Assembly (NCBI RefSeq): GCF_019097595.1
Contig: NC_080715.1
Coordinates: 7,392,073 to 7,456,072, forward strand
DNA from: Hemibagrus wyckioides
Taxonomy: Eukaryota; Chordata; Actinopteri; Siluriformes; Bagridae
Length of the DNA: 64,000 nucleotides
Reading direction: 5' to 3'
This document shows positions 11,686 to 22,600 of this stretch, in pieces. The notes beneath the pieces are model-generated. The model saw only the letters and a program-made list of their open reading frames with translations, was not told the DNA's origin and did no database searches. The translations under genes were made by a program, and so were the position numbers. Numbering within the stretch: the stretch's first letter is position 1; every line of letters begins with the position of its first letter.

Positions 11686-11939
11686 GTCTTACTGCTGGAC
11701 CTTCTGGAGATGCAGAGGTCTCATCTGCAAACTGGTTAGAAAAAAGCAACTCCACTGCTGTGGCTCCTCTTGCCAACGAGATCTGCTTAGAGCTTCTGCA
11801 CTTGTCACTCACTTTATGCTATTGTGGATAAAGTATTCCATGCAGATATACTACAGACTAATCAGAAAGACGATAATCCTCACACTAAACATCCTCTGAA
11901 GACATTTAATACTTCCTGACTTTATAGTATACAACTGTG

Positions 11940-12025
11940 TAACTGCACTATCCGGTGTTACCCAGAAGAGGATAGGTTAATTCCAGTCTGTTTCTGCTCA
12001 AGGTTTTTCCTCCCAACAGTCACAG
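11940..12025 (+). repeat. Dispersed repeat X, copy 1 (unclassified fish repeat)
   Basis: Contains gtaactgcactatccggtgt, 'acccagaagaggat' and 'ctgctcaaggtttttcctcc'. In reverse orientation the same motifs occur at 20835-20925 and 25223-25320 (GGAAGAAACC, 'ggaacctcatcctcat', 'gacac'). The shared wording is short and the copies are diverged. The class is unknown to me. Confidence 0.5.
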
Positions 12026-12154
12026 ATCTAAATCGACACTTTCTGTAAATTTGCTCGGTGAAAATGTTTTGATTTGAACTGAATCTCTTTAGAAGTTCTG
12101 AGGCAGTAGTTCTTAGGTGTGCACAACACTACATAGATTACATGAGCTAGTCTT

Positions 12155-12171
12155 ATATACACACACACATA

Positions 12172-12232
<61 letters not shown>

Positions 12233-12250
12233 CATTATATATATATAGAT
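12155..12250. repeat. Composite (AC)n-(TA)n microsatellite
   Basis: A CA run, then a TA run of about 48 bp, then CACATACAT and a second short TA run. Same architecture as 4642-4760 and 46425-46560. Confidence 0.95.
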
Positions 12251-13230
12251 TTTTTTTTTAAACAACAGACTGTCACAAAGCAGATTTATCCAAATCTTAA
12301 TGAAGATTTTTTTTTGAAAATTGGGTGATTTGTTTGTTTTAGAGCTCCTTTTTCAGGGCTCCTGCCAACCCTTATATACCCCCATTACACACACACAAAC
12401 GCGGCTGCTTTTATGCCGCTGATCTGTGGTGCGTAAAGAGAATGTCAGCCAAAGTGTCGGTCTAAAACAGGGCATCGGCGTGGTCGAAATGACGGCTTCA
12501 AAATGTCAATGCGCCACCCTATGACCTCTGAGGGCAAAACTGAAATATTCTGCGGTCAATTAATCTTTTGTTATGGCCACGCTCTATGCTAACCTCTCAC
12601 ATTCTCTGTGCTAACCTCTCGCCATTCTAACTTATTCTCCAAAAAGGGCAACTTTAAAAACTGTCCCAAAAGAAAGACTGAAAATTGAACTTCAACATCC
12701 AAAATGCATTTCACCAAATATTTTTCACCAAACAACTGAAGTCAGTGTCATCACAATTGGTGTATGCTGTTAAATAGGTTACTTTGCACGGCCAGAAATT
12801 CCGAGATCTTCATCATGCTGATGACAGGCCAGGAAGCTCACGTTGCACACACAGGCACACCCTGCTGTTACTTAAAGCAAAGCACCCAGGAATAGCTCGC
12901 CCTAATACACCGTGAATCATCTTGCTTTGTAACAGAGCCCCGCTCCGAGTGCTCTCTCCCACAACCTCTCGTTGCCAGCACTCTATGTTTACCGTTAATT
13001 CATCACGCTCTGGTTTCACTGTATTAATGAAGCCATGGGTGGTGACAAAAGAAACATTTTTTATGTATAAACACTACTACTGACAAACAGTTATTGTGAG
13101 TTGTGGCAGAGAAGGGACGCCTTTGTGACCATAACGGAGTGACAGTCATCTTTTGTGTGTTCTTACCTCACCTCGTGCATATGTCATCGCTTTGTCTAGG
13201 GGTTCAAGTTGACAGCTGACTGCTTAGAGC
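12251..13230. other. Low-copy sequence; 12390-12560 relatively CpG-rich
   Basis: No exon recognised. The stretch 12390-12560 is denser in CpG and more complex than its surroundings and could be a conserved noncoding element. That is only an impression, without a comparison. Confidence 0.35.
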
Positions 13231-13414
13231 AGGGGTGTCCAATCCTATCTGGATGGGGCTGCAGGTTTTCCAACCAAGCAGAAGCCACACCTGAGTCTAT
13301 TGAAAGACGAGATCGACCGATTAATCAGGTGGAATGAGGTATGGCTCCTGCTTGATTAGAATGAAAACCTGCAACCACACCGGAACTTTGTGGATGGTGG
13401 ACACCCCTGGCCTA
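13231..13414. mobile_element. Fold-back MITE (Angel-like palindromic element)
   Basis: The ends GCAGGGGTGTCCAATCC and, from the other side, CCAGGGGTGTCCACCATCC are inverted. The interior is also an imperfect palindrome: GCAGGTTTTCCAACCAAGCA pairs with the reverse complement of 'tgcttgattagaatgaaaacctgc', and CCACACCTGA with TCAGGTGG. Nearly the whole 184 bp can fold into one hairpin. It is like the Angel-type fish MITEs that I know. No target-site duplication is clear. Confidence 0.78.
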
Positions 13415-14577
13415 GGCAGACTTTGGTAAGGTTGTCCTGATCAGGTGTTGTAATGTAGCCAATCAGTGACAATGTTTCTGTCTTTGTTTCTTTGTTTGAA
13501 CCATATGGAAGACCTGACTATAGCTTCTTAAGCTGATATACAAAGAAAAGACATCTAAAAGCTTCCAAACCCTTCAGTCTTCGTAGACTTCGTGCTAGTA
13601 TGTATTGACTAAATTAATTTTAGCATTAGCTTAATGTGCAAGCTGAACATTTTGAAGTTCTTCCTCCACCTGTTTTCATCTAGCTGATTAGCTGATCCCT
13701 GCGCTGGGGAAAAAAAAAAAAAAAGATGCAACGGCAAAGAATTTCACCTGTTCAGAACATCTGCTCTCATCTCATTTCTGTGTTAATTACAGCTCCAAAT
13801 CAAGCACGACTCTCATTTGCAAAAGCATGCTCCTTCCTGGGCCGTGTAAATCCGCAGCGTTATTGAAAACACCCTGCTTATTAACGAGCTTAAGAGGCTT
13901 TCCCGAGTCTGATGTTCATCACAAACGTGGCAACAAAGCAAACGGCGGCCGTAATTGAGGCGCATTTCTCGTCTGGGTCAACAAAATGAAAGAGAGAGAC
14001 AAAGAGGGGGATAGAGAGAGAGAGAGGGATAGAAAAGGAGATGTCAGTCAGGTCCAGGCAGGACTTGGTCTAATGAGACACAGCATGTCTTCGTTAAACA
14101 TGCATGAAAAGAATACGCGTCTGCGCTAGCCGGCGCTATTTCGGGCAAATGTAATAATGTGGCGAAATTCAATTGAAATGTAGGTTCGTACGGTGGCACT
14201 CGAGCTCCGGAGAGAATAAAAGGCACGACGGAGCCTGTGTACGATTTTAAAGCAATTTAGCTAAACGGAGGCTGCATGCAGCTTCTAATAAAAGTTACAT
14301 GACAAACAGGGCAAACTAAATTACGCTGGAACGAGGTGAATATCCGGAAAACGTAGGAAACTCGAACACAATTTCTGACGATTTCAGTCATGTTGGTTGA
14401 AGCTACAGAGCCGCTGCAAGGATAATGGTGTCATTCTGTAGGTGATAATCTGCTGTGAAAAACATGCTATCATGTGATATACATAGCAAGATACGACAAA
14501 ATCTCTACTAGTTCTCTAGTCTTGCAGATATGAGCTAGTTGAATAGATATTGACAAATTTTATCTAAGTATACTTAG
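13415..14577. other. Low-copy sequence; possible conserved noncoding block 13780-14350
   Basis: There is an A-run at about 13710-13724 and a GA run near 13990-14032. The stretch 14080-14350 is unusually complex and CpG-bearing for this window, with no simple repeat and no sustained frame. A regulatory element is possible but not shown. Confidence 0.35.
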
Positions 14578-15113
14578 AGCTTTTCACACTGCATTTAACC
14601 CCAGGGTAGAGGAATGTTTCACATGTGTAATTTAGAAACAGGGTTAGCGTGACTTTTTACCCGGGGTTATGAAACTCTGCACTGAAGCAGAACTAGCACG
14701 GCTTTTGCAGAATTAACCCCGTGTCATGATGCTAAATATTTACAGTGTGAAATTACTCGGTGTTAGAATGCTACAGATGCTTAGCAACAGACAAACTAGC
14801 AGAATCTGAACAGTGCTTTAGCTTCAGATCACGTGATTTGTACAGTTGCAGAAATCCTGCAGAACTGTTGTATAAAAAGTAGCTGCAGTGTTCAAGGGAA
14901 GAATAGAAAATATGGTCAAACTGTGACGGATAATGTGTCAACCTGAGCGAAGAGGAGACAACTAATTGAATTATTTTTACAGAAAAGCCTGTTCAGGACA
15001 AACTGCAGGGCAGTAAACGAGTGTTTAACTAAATAATCTGAGTGAAAAATGAGCTAGATTCTGTTCACCCGGAGTTAACTATCACCCAGGAAACTAGTCC
15101 AAGTGTGAAAAGC
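14578..15113. mobile_element. Non-autonomous TIR transposon, 536 bp
   Basis: Perfect 13-bp terminal inverted repeat AGCTTTTCACACT at both ends (left from 14578, right ending at 15113). Inside the ends are copies of a TTAACCCC / CCCGGGGTTA motif (14597, 14660, 14716), and TTCACCCGGAGTTAACT near the right end. No transposase frame. The superfamily is uncertain because no clear target-site duplication flanks it. Confidence 0.68.
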
Positions 15114-15116
15114 TGT

Positions 15117-15262
15117 TCCTAGCTGATCCCAGGTACACCAAGCTGCCACTGCTGGGCCCTTGAGCAAGGCCCTTAACACTCACTTGCTCAGCTGTATAAA
15201 AACAAGAAATTGCAGGTCACTCAAGATGATTCTAGACTGCCAAATGCCAGAAATGTAAATTT
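15117..15262 (+). mobile_element. SINE, family 1, 5'-truncated
   Basis: Starts within the B-box region (GATCCCAGGTACACCAAGCT), continues through CTGCTGGGCCCTTGAGCAAG and 'cacttgctcagctgtataaa', and ends with GCCAAATGCCAGAAATGTAA. It lacks the A-box half. It directly abuts the TIR element. Confidence 0.82.
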
Positions 15263-16675
15263 ATTCTTGCTAGTCATCATGGATACATTCCTTCCAAAAG
15301 ATGTTTCAAATAAAATGTAAAAGTCTAAATGCCTACTTAAAAGAAAAAAAGCCATACAAACCTGCGTACTTTCACATGAATGCTCTGATCACAGGCTCAG
15401 TCACATATTCACAAAATGATTCACGAAAATCGCCCCACTGCCAACTGCAAGAAATGACGAGCCAAACCTCCACACAACATCTGTTCGCTCTGCACTAACA
15501 CTGTTTCTTCGTGCGAATCAGACAAACATCGTCCTAGCGTGAAGCACGCTGAAGCCCGGAGGCTCGACTTTGTTGTGAGAGCTTCAGCAACATGGACAAC
15601 ATCATGATGTTTATTCACTATTCAGCTACTCAGGTGGAAGAGCGAATGAAATGGTTTGGAAAATGTCAAGAAGTAAAGATGTTTGTTTGATCTAAATGGC
15701 TGAGAAAAGCCAGTAGACTCCCATGCCATTCGGATGGAGTGTGGTGGGAGATTTCGGAGAAATCATTTTTTCCGTAAAAAATTCAACAATAAAGTGACAT
15801 AAAAACATGTGGTATGTGATACACACCAAAGTTTTACCTTTAATAAGTCCATTTGAATGGCTTTCATGTAACTGACCCATGCTGAGAAACCTTTCACACA
15901 CCACTTAAGCATTAATGATGAATTAAAACTAAAGGTGGTAGAGGTTAAAAAAAGGGGAAAAAAAAGAAAAAATTACAACCCACTTATTAAATGAGACAGA
16001 AGTTTCTCCGAGACTCAGCAGGTACAGGTCTCCATCAGTGTCGTTTACACATTTGCTTCTTTTTTAATTTCCTCGGCTGGAACTATTTTTGGTTGGAACA
16101 TTTTGTTTTATGTGAAATGCGAGTCGGCGTGAGACATTTTAGCACGGCTGGCTGGAATGTGTAGCGCTAAGCACTGTGGGATGAAAGCTTACCGTGAGCC
16201 GCATATGTTTGGATACGGTAACCCAAGTACTGTAGGAATGGGATAATCCGAGTGGTGTGGTGTCATCAGAGCACGCGTTTGCACATCGCGCCGATTCATT
16301 TCAGTATCGAATTCAGCATCAAACTGGCTTAAGGGCAATGCTGTAGAGATACCGCTTCATTTCTATAACATCTTTACACCGGATATTTCCATTTATGTTC
16401 TAGGTTTGTGGCTGAGAAGCTTTCTGAACACTAAGCTCAATGCTGAATGTGAATAAAACAAGTCCAGACACTCTCTTAAACCAAGCTTATTCGAGTTAAT
16501 CTTAGAATGGAGAATATGTAGCAATGCCAAAGCTATCCATGGCCAGGAGTCAAAATTAGTCCTGCTATCCTGGTGGAAGTGATAGCACTATTCTCTCCTG
16601 TCAATCAGAAGGACTCGGGTTCATACAGAGTGTCCGGAAAAGTCAATGGGAATGAGCCTACACATTATTTTATAT
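15263..16675. other. Low-copy sequence
   Basis: Mixed-composition DNA without simple repeats apart from an A-rich run near 15950-15972. No credible exon or RNA gene seen. Confidence 0.5.
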
Positions 16676-16850
16676 ATATATTTATGCCATTTTGGCAGAC
16701 GCTTTTATCCACAGCAACTTAAATACATCTCATTTATACAATTATGCAGTAGAGGGTTAAGGGCCTTGCTCAGGGGCCCAGGACATATCAGAAGTGGGAT
16801 TTAAACATGCAACCTTCTGAACTGTATTCCAACATCCACTCCATATTATT
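16676..16850 (-). mobile_element. SINE, family 1 variant, minus strand
   Basis: In reverse it has the tail (TTGGCAGACGCTTTTATCCA), 'acttaaatacatctcatttatac', GAGGGTTAAGGGCCTTGCTC and a diverged head. The GCTTTTATCC tail is closer to the general V-SINE-like fish tail than the other copies are. Confidence 0.75.
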
Positions 16851-16887
16851 TTCTCCTTATAGGTGAACACCATTGCTGGAATTTGTG

Positions 16888-17045
16888 TGGTTCAAGGCTC
16901 TGGAAGATCAGGGTTCGAGCCCCAGCACTGCCAAGCTGCTACTACTGAGCCCCTGACCAAGGCCCTTAACCCTCTCTGCTCTAAGAATGGCTGACCCTGT
17001 GCTCTGACCCCAACTTCCAAAGCTGGGATATGTGAAGAGCTGGCA
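16888..17045 (+). mobile_element. SINE, family 2, truncated, plus strand
   Basis: Shows GGTTCAAGGCTCTGG, a B-box (CAGGGTTCGAGCCCC), CACTGCCAAGCTGCTACTAC, CCCTTAACCCTCTCTGCTCT and the 'ctgaccctgtgctctgacccc' clause. It stops after GGGATATGTGAAGAG. It lies 38 bp from an oppositely oriented family 1 SINE. Confidence 0.78.
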
Positions 17046-17342
17046 TGTTCAGGCTTACAGGAAGTGCTTGTGTTTAAAAATTGTTGGTCTTTTGAGATAC
17101 TTTAACTCTAAAAGCAAAAATCTGGCAACCTTGTAGTTTTGAAAAAAATTTGAACATGGACAAAACAAAAGTTGCATCAATATTGCCTGAAACTTTTTTT
17201 CTGACTTTATCCAGGTATTTAGCCAGATCATCATCTGAGTCAAGGGGTGAAACTTGTCTATGTCTTTACGTACATTTACTACAACTAGCATATTTAACTA
17301 CAACTAGCTTATTCACTAAAAAAATAATAAAAAAAAATTAAG

Positions 17343-17936
17343 CAAAATTAGACCCTCAAAGGAAAGAAGCAGAATAAACACAAGTGTGTAGAAAATAAAT
17401 AAAAAAAACAAGGGACATCCAAAAAGAATGAAGCAAAAGTAAAAAATAAAATAATAATAAATGATCAATCAATCAAATCAATCAATTAACCAAAAGTAGA
17501 CCCTCAGAGGAACTATGGAGCTGAATAAACAAATTCACTAGCTGTTTTTCCATTAAAAAGTAAATAAAAAATGGACTTCCAAAAAAATAAACAAAAATAA
17601 ATAAATAAATAAATAAATAAAAGTGAACCCTTACAGGGAAAAAGGGTCTAAAAAAGTGAGGCAAAAGTAGACCCTCAGAGGAACTATACAGCTGAATAAA
17701 CACAAATTCACTAGCAGCTAGTTTTTCATAAAAAAAAATAAATAAAAATAACAATAAATCACAAGGGACTTCCAAAATAAATAAAAAAAGTAAAAAAAAT
17801 AAATAAATAAATAAATAAAGCAAAAGTAGACCCTCAGAGGGGGGAGAAAAAAAAGGGTCTTAAAAAAAAAAAAACATGAAGCAAAAGTAGACCCTCAGAG
17901 GAACTATACAGCTGAATAAACACAAAATCACCACAA
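17343..17936. repeat. Degenerate ~150-bp tandem repeat with (AAAT)n spacers
   Basis: The sentence AAAAGTAGACCCTCAGAGGA, followed by 'actatacagctgaataaacacaaattcac', recurs at 17491, 17663, 17823 (partial) and 17883, with diverged versions at 17345 and about 17620. Spacers are A-rich with AAAT runs. Period is about 146-172 bp, with one partial unit of 61 bp. Confidence 0.8.
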
Positions 17937-18282
17937 AATCCTTTCCAAGGTCTCCACTCGTTACAAACTGCTATAATGCCACTTCTCTCTGCCGTTCAGA
18001 GGCTTTTTGGCTTGGATATTCGGAGCGTAGGTATGGAAGAGCCCGAGCACTGAAGATGATGAGTCTCCTTTATAAGCTGAACTTTCTAAAGGATCCTTAA
18101 GGACTCCTGTGCAGCTGTGGCTCTCAGAATATGTGTGAAAATGTGTGTTTTCCAGGCTGGAGGTGGGTGTTTTGAAATGAAAGCAACTTTTTTTTTTTCT
18201 GGTAGTGCAAATAGAAGAACTGTGGAGAGGTGCAAAGAAGCAGATCCATTACATGCAGTAGTGGCTTAGAAACATATTCTCT
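17937..18282. other. Low-copy sequence
   Basis: No feature recognised. Confidence 0.5.
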
Positions 18283-18412
18283 CTCTCTTTCTCTCTCGCT
18301 CTCTTTCTCTCTGTCTCTCACTCTCTCTCTCATTCTCTCTCTGTGTAAAGAGTGGGTGGTGGATCTCGAAGCCGCTGATATGCCCCTTCTCTCTCTCTCT
18401 CCCTCTCTCGTC
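18283..18412. repeat. (CT)n microsatellite, interrupted
   Basis: Two CT/CTTT runs (about 18278-18345 and 18386-18412) around a short nonrepetitive segment. Confidence 0.93.
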
Positions 18413-18477
18413 TCTATATGAGTATACAGGAATGACTCACAAGCCTCATGACTCAATCCACCTGCATGAAAAGTAGG

Positions 18478-18526
18478 AGGGAGAAGAAGAAGAAAAAGAG
18501 GAGGAGGAAGAGGAGGAAGGAGGAAT
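18478..18526. repeat. Purine-rich simple repeat
   Basis: GAAGAAGAAGAAAAAGAGGAGG-type run of about 50 bp, all purine on the + strand. Confidence 0.9.
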
Positions 18527-19789
18527 CAAAGGCCACGGGGTTTGTGTTTACGAGTCGCGGCTCGGTGGGAGATTTCTCCACACCTGTCAAGCAGGATCGA
18601 AGAGCAGGTGCAAACGACGAGCCTCATCCGAAAAGCCGTCTGTCCTGATGATGGAGGGATGAGGAGGTTTCAGGGAGGCTAAACCACATCAGAGAAATCC
18701 GTCACCTGTTTCCGGTGCACCTGTTTGTTCTTTTTGCTAAAACGGACGCCCGTGTCAGGGCTAAAAGCGGATTTGAAAAGAAAGACTCCATGAATGTTGT
18801 GTTACGATACAGAGATGAGATGAGACACAAAGAGACGAAACCAACATGCTTGCAAAACAAAGTGTTGGGAAGAAGAAGAAAAAAAAAACAAACAAAAAAA
18901 ACCCAGAAATCCAGGACTAAACAGGAGATAAGACGCATATCGGCCCAAAGCGCTCCCTCGTTCCGCAAGAGGATCTCTCTGACAGCTTGCCAATATCGCA
19001 CCAAATGTGGCTCTGCTAACAAGAGCCAAATGGGAGGACTATGAAAAGACTGCAAAACAAACAAGCTCCAAACCTCCCCCACCTCCTTAAATCCCGTTTC
19101 TGTCCGTAATTACCTCGGCATCGCTGGAAATAATTAAAGTGTTTTAGAGCACGTTATCGAACATAGAAAACCGCTCAGAGTCAAGAGGAAAACGTGGTAA
19201 AAAGTCACAGAGGGAGAATAAAGGAGAATTAACGTAGCAAAAGAGGGGAACGGAGAGCTCCGAAGGCGAGCGCTCGTAAATCCACGACATCTGCTAGACG
19301 AACGACAACCAGAACGGCTTTAGAAGCGGCAGACACGGCGAGTCGAGGCAAAAACTCGAGGGAGTGTCTGCTGTGTTTGCAGCTTTAATTCATTTAGGAT
19401 TGCACAGCTAAGATTAAGAGTGTGTACTGAGCGAGATGTGAAGATTGAAATTCATGCTAAAAAGTCAGTCATTAAGAAAACTTCATCATGTTCAGTTACT
19501 TTAACTCAGTCTCAAACTTCAACTTTTCACCAGTTGGAATGAACTCACTCCAAGTGCACATTTCCAAATACTGCTCACATGAATCCTAGACCAGAAACTC
19601 TGTATTTAATCATCATTCACAGGCAGTTCTTCACAGAAATTTTGAGAATTTTGTTTAGATTTTTCAGCACGACAGGTTTCCTGGAGGTTTGGGCGATGAG
19701 ATGTGTTGTGTGACGTCATCGAAACACAACATTCAGCCGAAGCCTTTTTCAATCCACATGAGTACAGCTCAAAGTCATTACACGTGTAT
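18527..19789. other. Low-copy sequence, nothing recognised
   Basis: Moderately GC-rich for the window. Open frames on both strands at 18702-19082 overlap each other and contain lysine or leucine runs from an A-tract, so I do not treat them as exons. Confidence 0.45.
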
Positions 19790-19794
19790 CTTCA

Positions 19795-20404
19795 ATGGGA
19801 GGAGATTAAAAGAGGATTCCTGTGTTTGTTATTTTACTAATTTGAGGAATTTTCAGCAAAAAATAAAATAAAAACAAGTTTCAACACAAATTTTGTAAGA
19901 AATTTTTGAACAAAAAGTATTATTGGCACAACTATCACAAAAAAACTCCACGAAATTCTGGAGGGGGTGTGTGTGTGTGGCTAAGTTGTAGACAAAATAT
20001 CTAGTGAAAGGCAGCAAAATAGTAATAATAATAATAACAATAATAATAATAATTATAATAATAATTATTATTATTATTAACAAATCTGCAATCACAATTT
20101 CAATCCATAGTTGAATCACAATTTTTGAAATAAAAAACAAGAATCTTGGCTGCAAAAAAAAAAAATCACAAAAACCTCAGCAAAAAGAGTAAAGCAAAGA
20201 GTTTACTCAGAAAAGTGCGAGGGCTGTGTGGACATCCAGTGAAAGCCTGTGTGGGTCGGAGGGCAATGGACAGACTGGAACAGCAAGTCTATGATAAATG
20301 AAACAGCCACTCACCAATTGCAATTTTACTAATTTACCAAAAAAAAAAATTTTGAACAAAAATTGCAAAATTAAGTATTTTTGGTCACAAAAAAACTCCT
20401 GGAT

Positions 20405-20458
<54 letters not shown>

Positions 20459-20525
20459 TGTGTGTGTGTGTGTGGTTGTTGAGGGAAAGTTGTAAACAAA
20501 CATCCAGTGAAAGGCGATGCAAAAA
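19795..20525. repeat. Local imperfect triplication
   Basis: Three diverged segments share the order: TTTTGAACAAAAA, CACAAAAAAACTCC, a GTGTGTGTG run, AGTTGTAGACAAA/AGTTGTAAACAAA and ATCCAGTGAAAGGC. They sit near 19897-20015, 20155-20250 (weakest) and 20335-20520. A (TAA)n run (20020-20078) and a (GA)n-(TG)n run (20406-20475) lie inside. Confidence 0.6.
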
Positions 20526-20834
20526 AAAAAAAAAATTGTTCTGAAGGCGAAAGTGTGTTGTGAAACAAATTTTCCAATAAGAAATAATGTAAATGCAGAT
20601 AATCCGTTCCAGTCACCCAAAAATGACCAATATGAAGCGTATGTAAACTGTATGGCTGCTTACAAAGAACTGACCCAAGCCGACCAATCAGTCAACAAAA
20701 AAATACCCAAAAAACCATCTAGCTTTTGAACGCATGCCGAATTGGGTGACTCTTTCCTAACAGTTTACACTGACTGAAAAAAAGTTGTAAAATTTGTACA
20801 CTTGCTTCAGTTGGCTTCGCTTGGCTTGGCTTTC
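20526..20834. other. Low-copy sequence
   Basis: Contains an AATAATCCGTTCCAGTCACC-type stretch that may belong to an old repeat. Not assigned. Confidence 0.4.
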
Positions 20835-20925
20835 CACTGATCCAAACAAGAGGAAGAAACCTTGAGAGGAACCAGACTCAGAGGGGAACCTCATCCTCAT
20901 TTGGGTGACACTAAACAGTAAATAA
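20835..20925 (-). repeat. Dispersed repeat X, copy 2
   Basis: AGAGGAAGAAACCTTGAGAG, 'gaaccagactca', GGGGAACCTCATCCTCATTT and 'gggtgacac'. Shared with 25223-25320 and, in reverse, with 11940-12025. Confidence 0.6.
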
Positions 20926-21344
20926 TGTAAATGCGATCATCTGCTCAATTCTGTCCTGTCTGTATATTTTGTTACCTCACACTGTCCTGTAATATTATTG
21001 TTCTGATTTTCTTTATAAAACAAACAAAAATCCTTATGAATTTCAGCGCATCGTTTACTTAACCCTCATCACCCGAGCACTGCTTCTGTTGTTCCTTTGC
21101 ACCGGACCACACGGTTCCTTCCTCAGTCTAATTATCACAAACATGTTATTAAACGCTGTTCAGATCTAATTTTCTTTATTCAGACTCCAGAAGCAAGCTG
21201 CTCTCTCCGATCAAAGCGTGGAGGAGAAAGGCTAATCGAGGTGAACTATAAGACGATGAGGGAAAGTGTGACCGTAGAAAAGATCGAGCCTTGTTCTCTT
21301 TTTACTATAATTAAAATTAAGGGGTGTTTTTATTGAATAGCGGG
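20926..21344. other. Low-copy sequence
   Basis: No feature recognised. Confidence 0.5.
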
Positions 21345-21364
21345 CGGATTTATGCTGGTTTATT

Positions 21365-21412
21365 CTGGCTTCTTCAGATGAAGTGTTTGTGTGTGTGTAG
21401 GATAGTCAAGTA
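21365..21412. repeat. Duplicated flank of purine array, copy A
   Basis: A 26-bp identical segment (21365-21390) recurs at 23083-23108. Both copies are followed within about 70 bp by a long GAAA-type array. Confidence 0.75.
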
Positions 21413-21427
21413 GTACAGTTTATATAA

Positions 21428-21533
21428 GGAGAGAGAGAGAAAGAAAGAGAGAGAAAGAAAGAGAGAGAGAGAAAGAAAGAGAGAAAGAAAGAGAGAAAGA
21501 AAGAGAAAGAAAGAGAAAGAAAGAAAGAAAGAA

Positions 21534-21626
<93 letters not shown>

Positions 21627-21902
21627 GAAAGCATTGAGCCAAGAAAGAAAGAAAGAAAGAAAGAAAGAAATCAAATCAGTTGCTCAATCAAGAAAGAAAA
21701 AAGCAAAGAAAAAAGCAAAGAAAGAAAGAAAAGAAAAGCATTGAGCCAAGAAAGAAAGAAAGAAATCAAATCAATTGATCAATCAAGAAAGAAAAAAGCA
21801 AAGAAAGAAAGAACGAAAGAAAGAACGAAAGAAAGAAAGAAAGAACGAAAGAACGAAAGAAAGAAAGAACGAAAGAAAGAACGAAAGAAAGAACGAACGA
21901 AG
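21428..21902. repeat. (GAAA)n / (GAAC)n purine-rich array
   Basis: About 475 bp of GAAA units, first mixed with GAGA, then pure GAAA, then two short inserts (GCATTGAGCCAA, occurring twice, near 21630 and 21738) and a GAAC-containing end. The reverse strand is a polypyrimidine tract. LSFFLS-type open frames are artefacts. Confidence 0.97.
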
Positions 21903-22319
21903 TTGAAGACAATGCGTGAAAGTTTTCACAGGATTAAGATTAGAGTGCTATTATTCTCTTTTTATTGGTTGTTTCAGGTCAGTATTAAACTTTTGTAGAA
22001 ATAAAGACTTTGAGGTTTATTACCTCATGAATGTACGATGCAGAGTGGTGTGCTTTGGTGAGCATGCAGACACAACTCTTCACAAATCAAGCGAACTCTG
22101 AGATTCAGAGGAACCGGTCATTTTTCAAAATGACCGCAGAGTTTCCACAGATTTTATTAAATTACACAACAAGAGTCGAGTACTGCAGTGAAAGTAGAGA
22201 TACTTTCGTACAAATCCAACTCACGTAAAGCTAAAAGGCATTTATTTACATTTCTGCTTGAAGTTAAAGAACAAAAAGTTATTGCTTCGAACTGCGATCG
22301 TAAAAAACGTACACAAAAT
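21903..22319. other. Low-copy sequence
   Basis: No feature recognised. Confidence 0.5.
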
Positions 22320-22600
22320 GAAGCAAAGTTTGAGAAAATGTAAAATATAAAAATCTATATATAAAAAATATAAAATCTAAAAACTACAAGTCCACAGTAG
22401 GTAAATAAAAATAAAATATAATATAAATAGAATAAAATATAAATAAAGTATGGTAGGATATATGTATACAGAATATGTATATAAAATATAGAATATATAT
22501 ATAAAGAAAGTAAAATGTAAACAACTGTATTATACAGAATTATATGAAGTGAATAATGTGCAATGTGCAGACAGCAGGGTGGTCGTGTAGTGAAATAAGG
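22320..22600. repeat. AT-rich retroposon-like repeat
   Basis: A/T-rich stretch with many AAATATAAA-type units, followed by TGAATAATGTGCAATGTGCA and 'gacagcagggtggtcgtgtag'. This resembles the low-complexity inner part of a common fish retroposon. Class unproven. Confidence 0.4.

Noticed and set aside
18702..19082. 110-126 codon frames on both strands
   Set aside because: They overlap in opposite directions, contain lysine or leucine-phenylalanine runs from an A-tract and show no domain.
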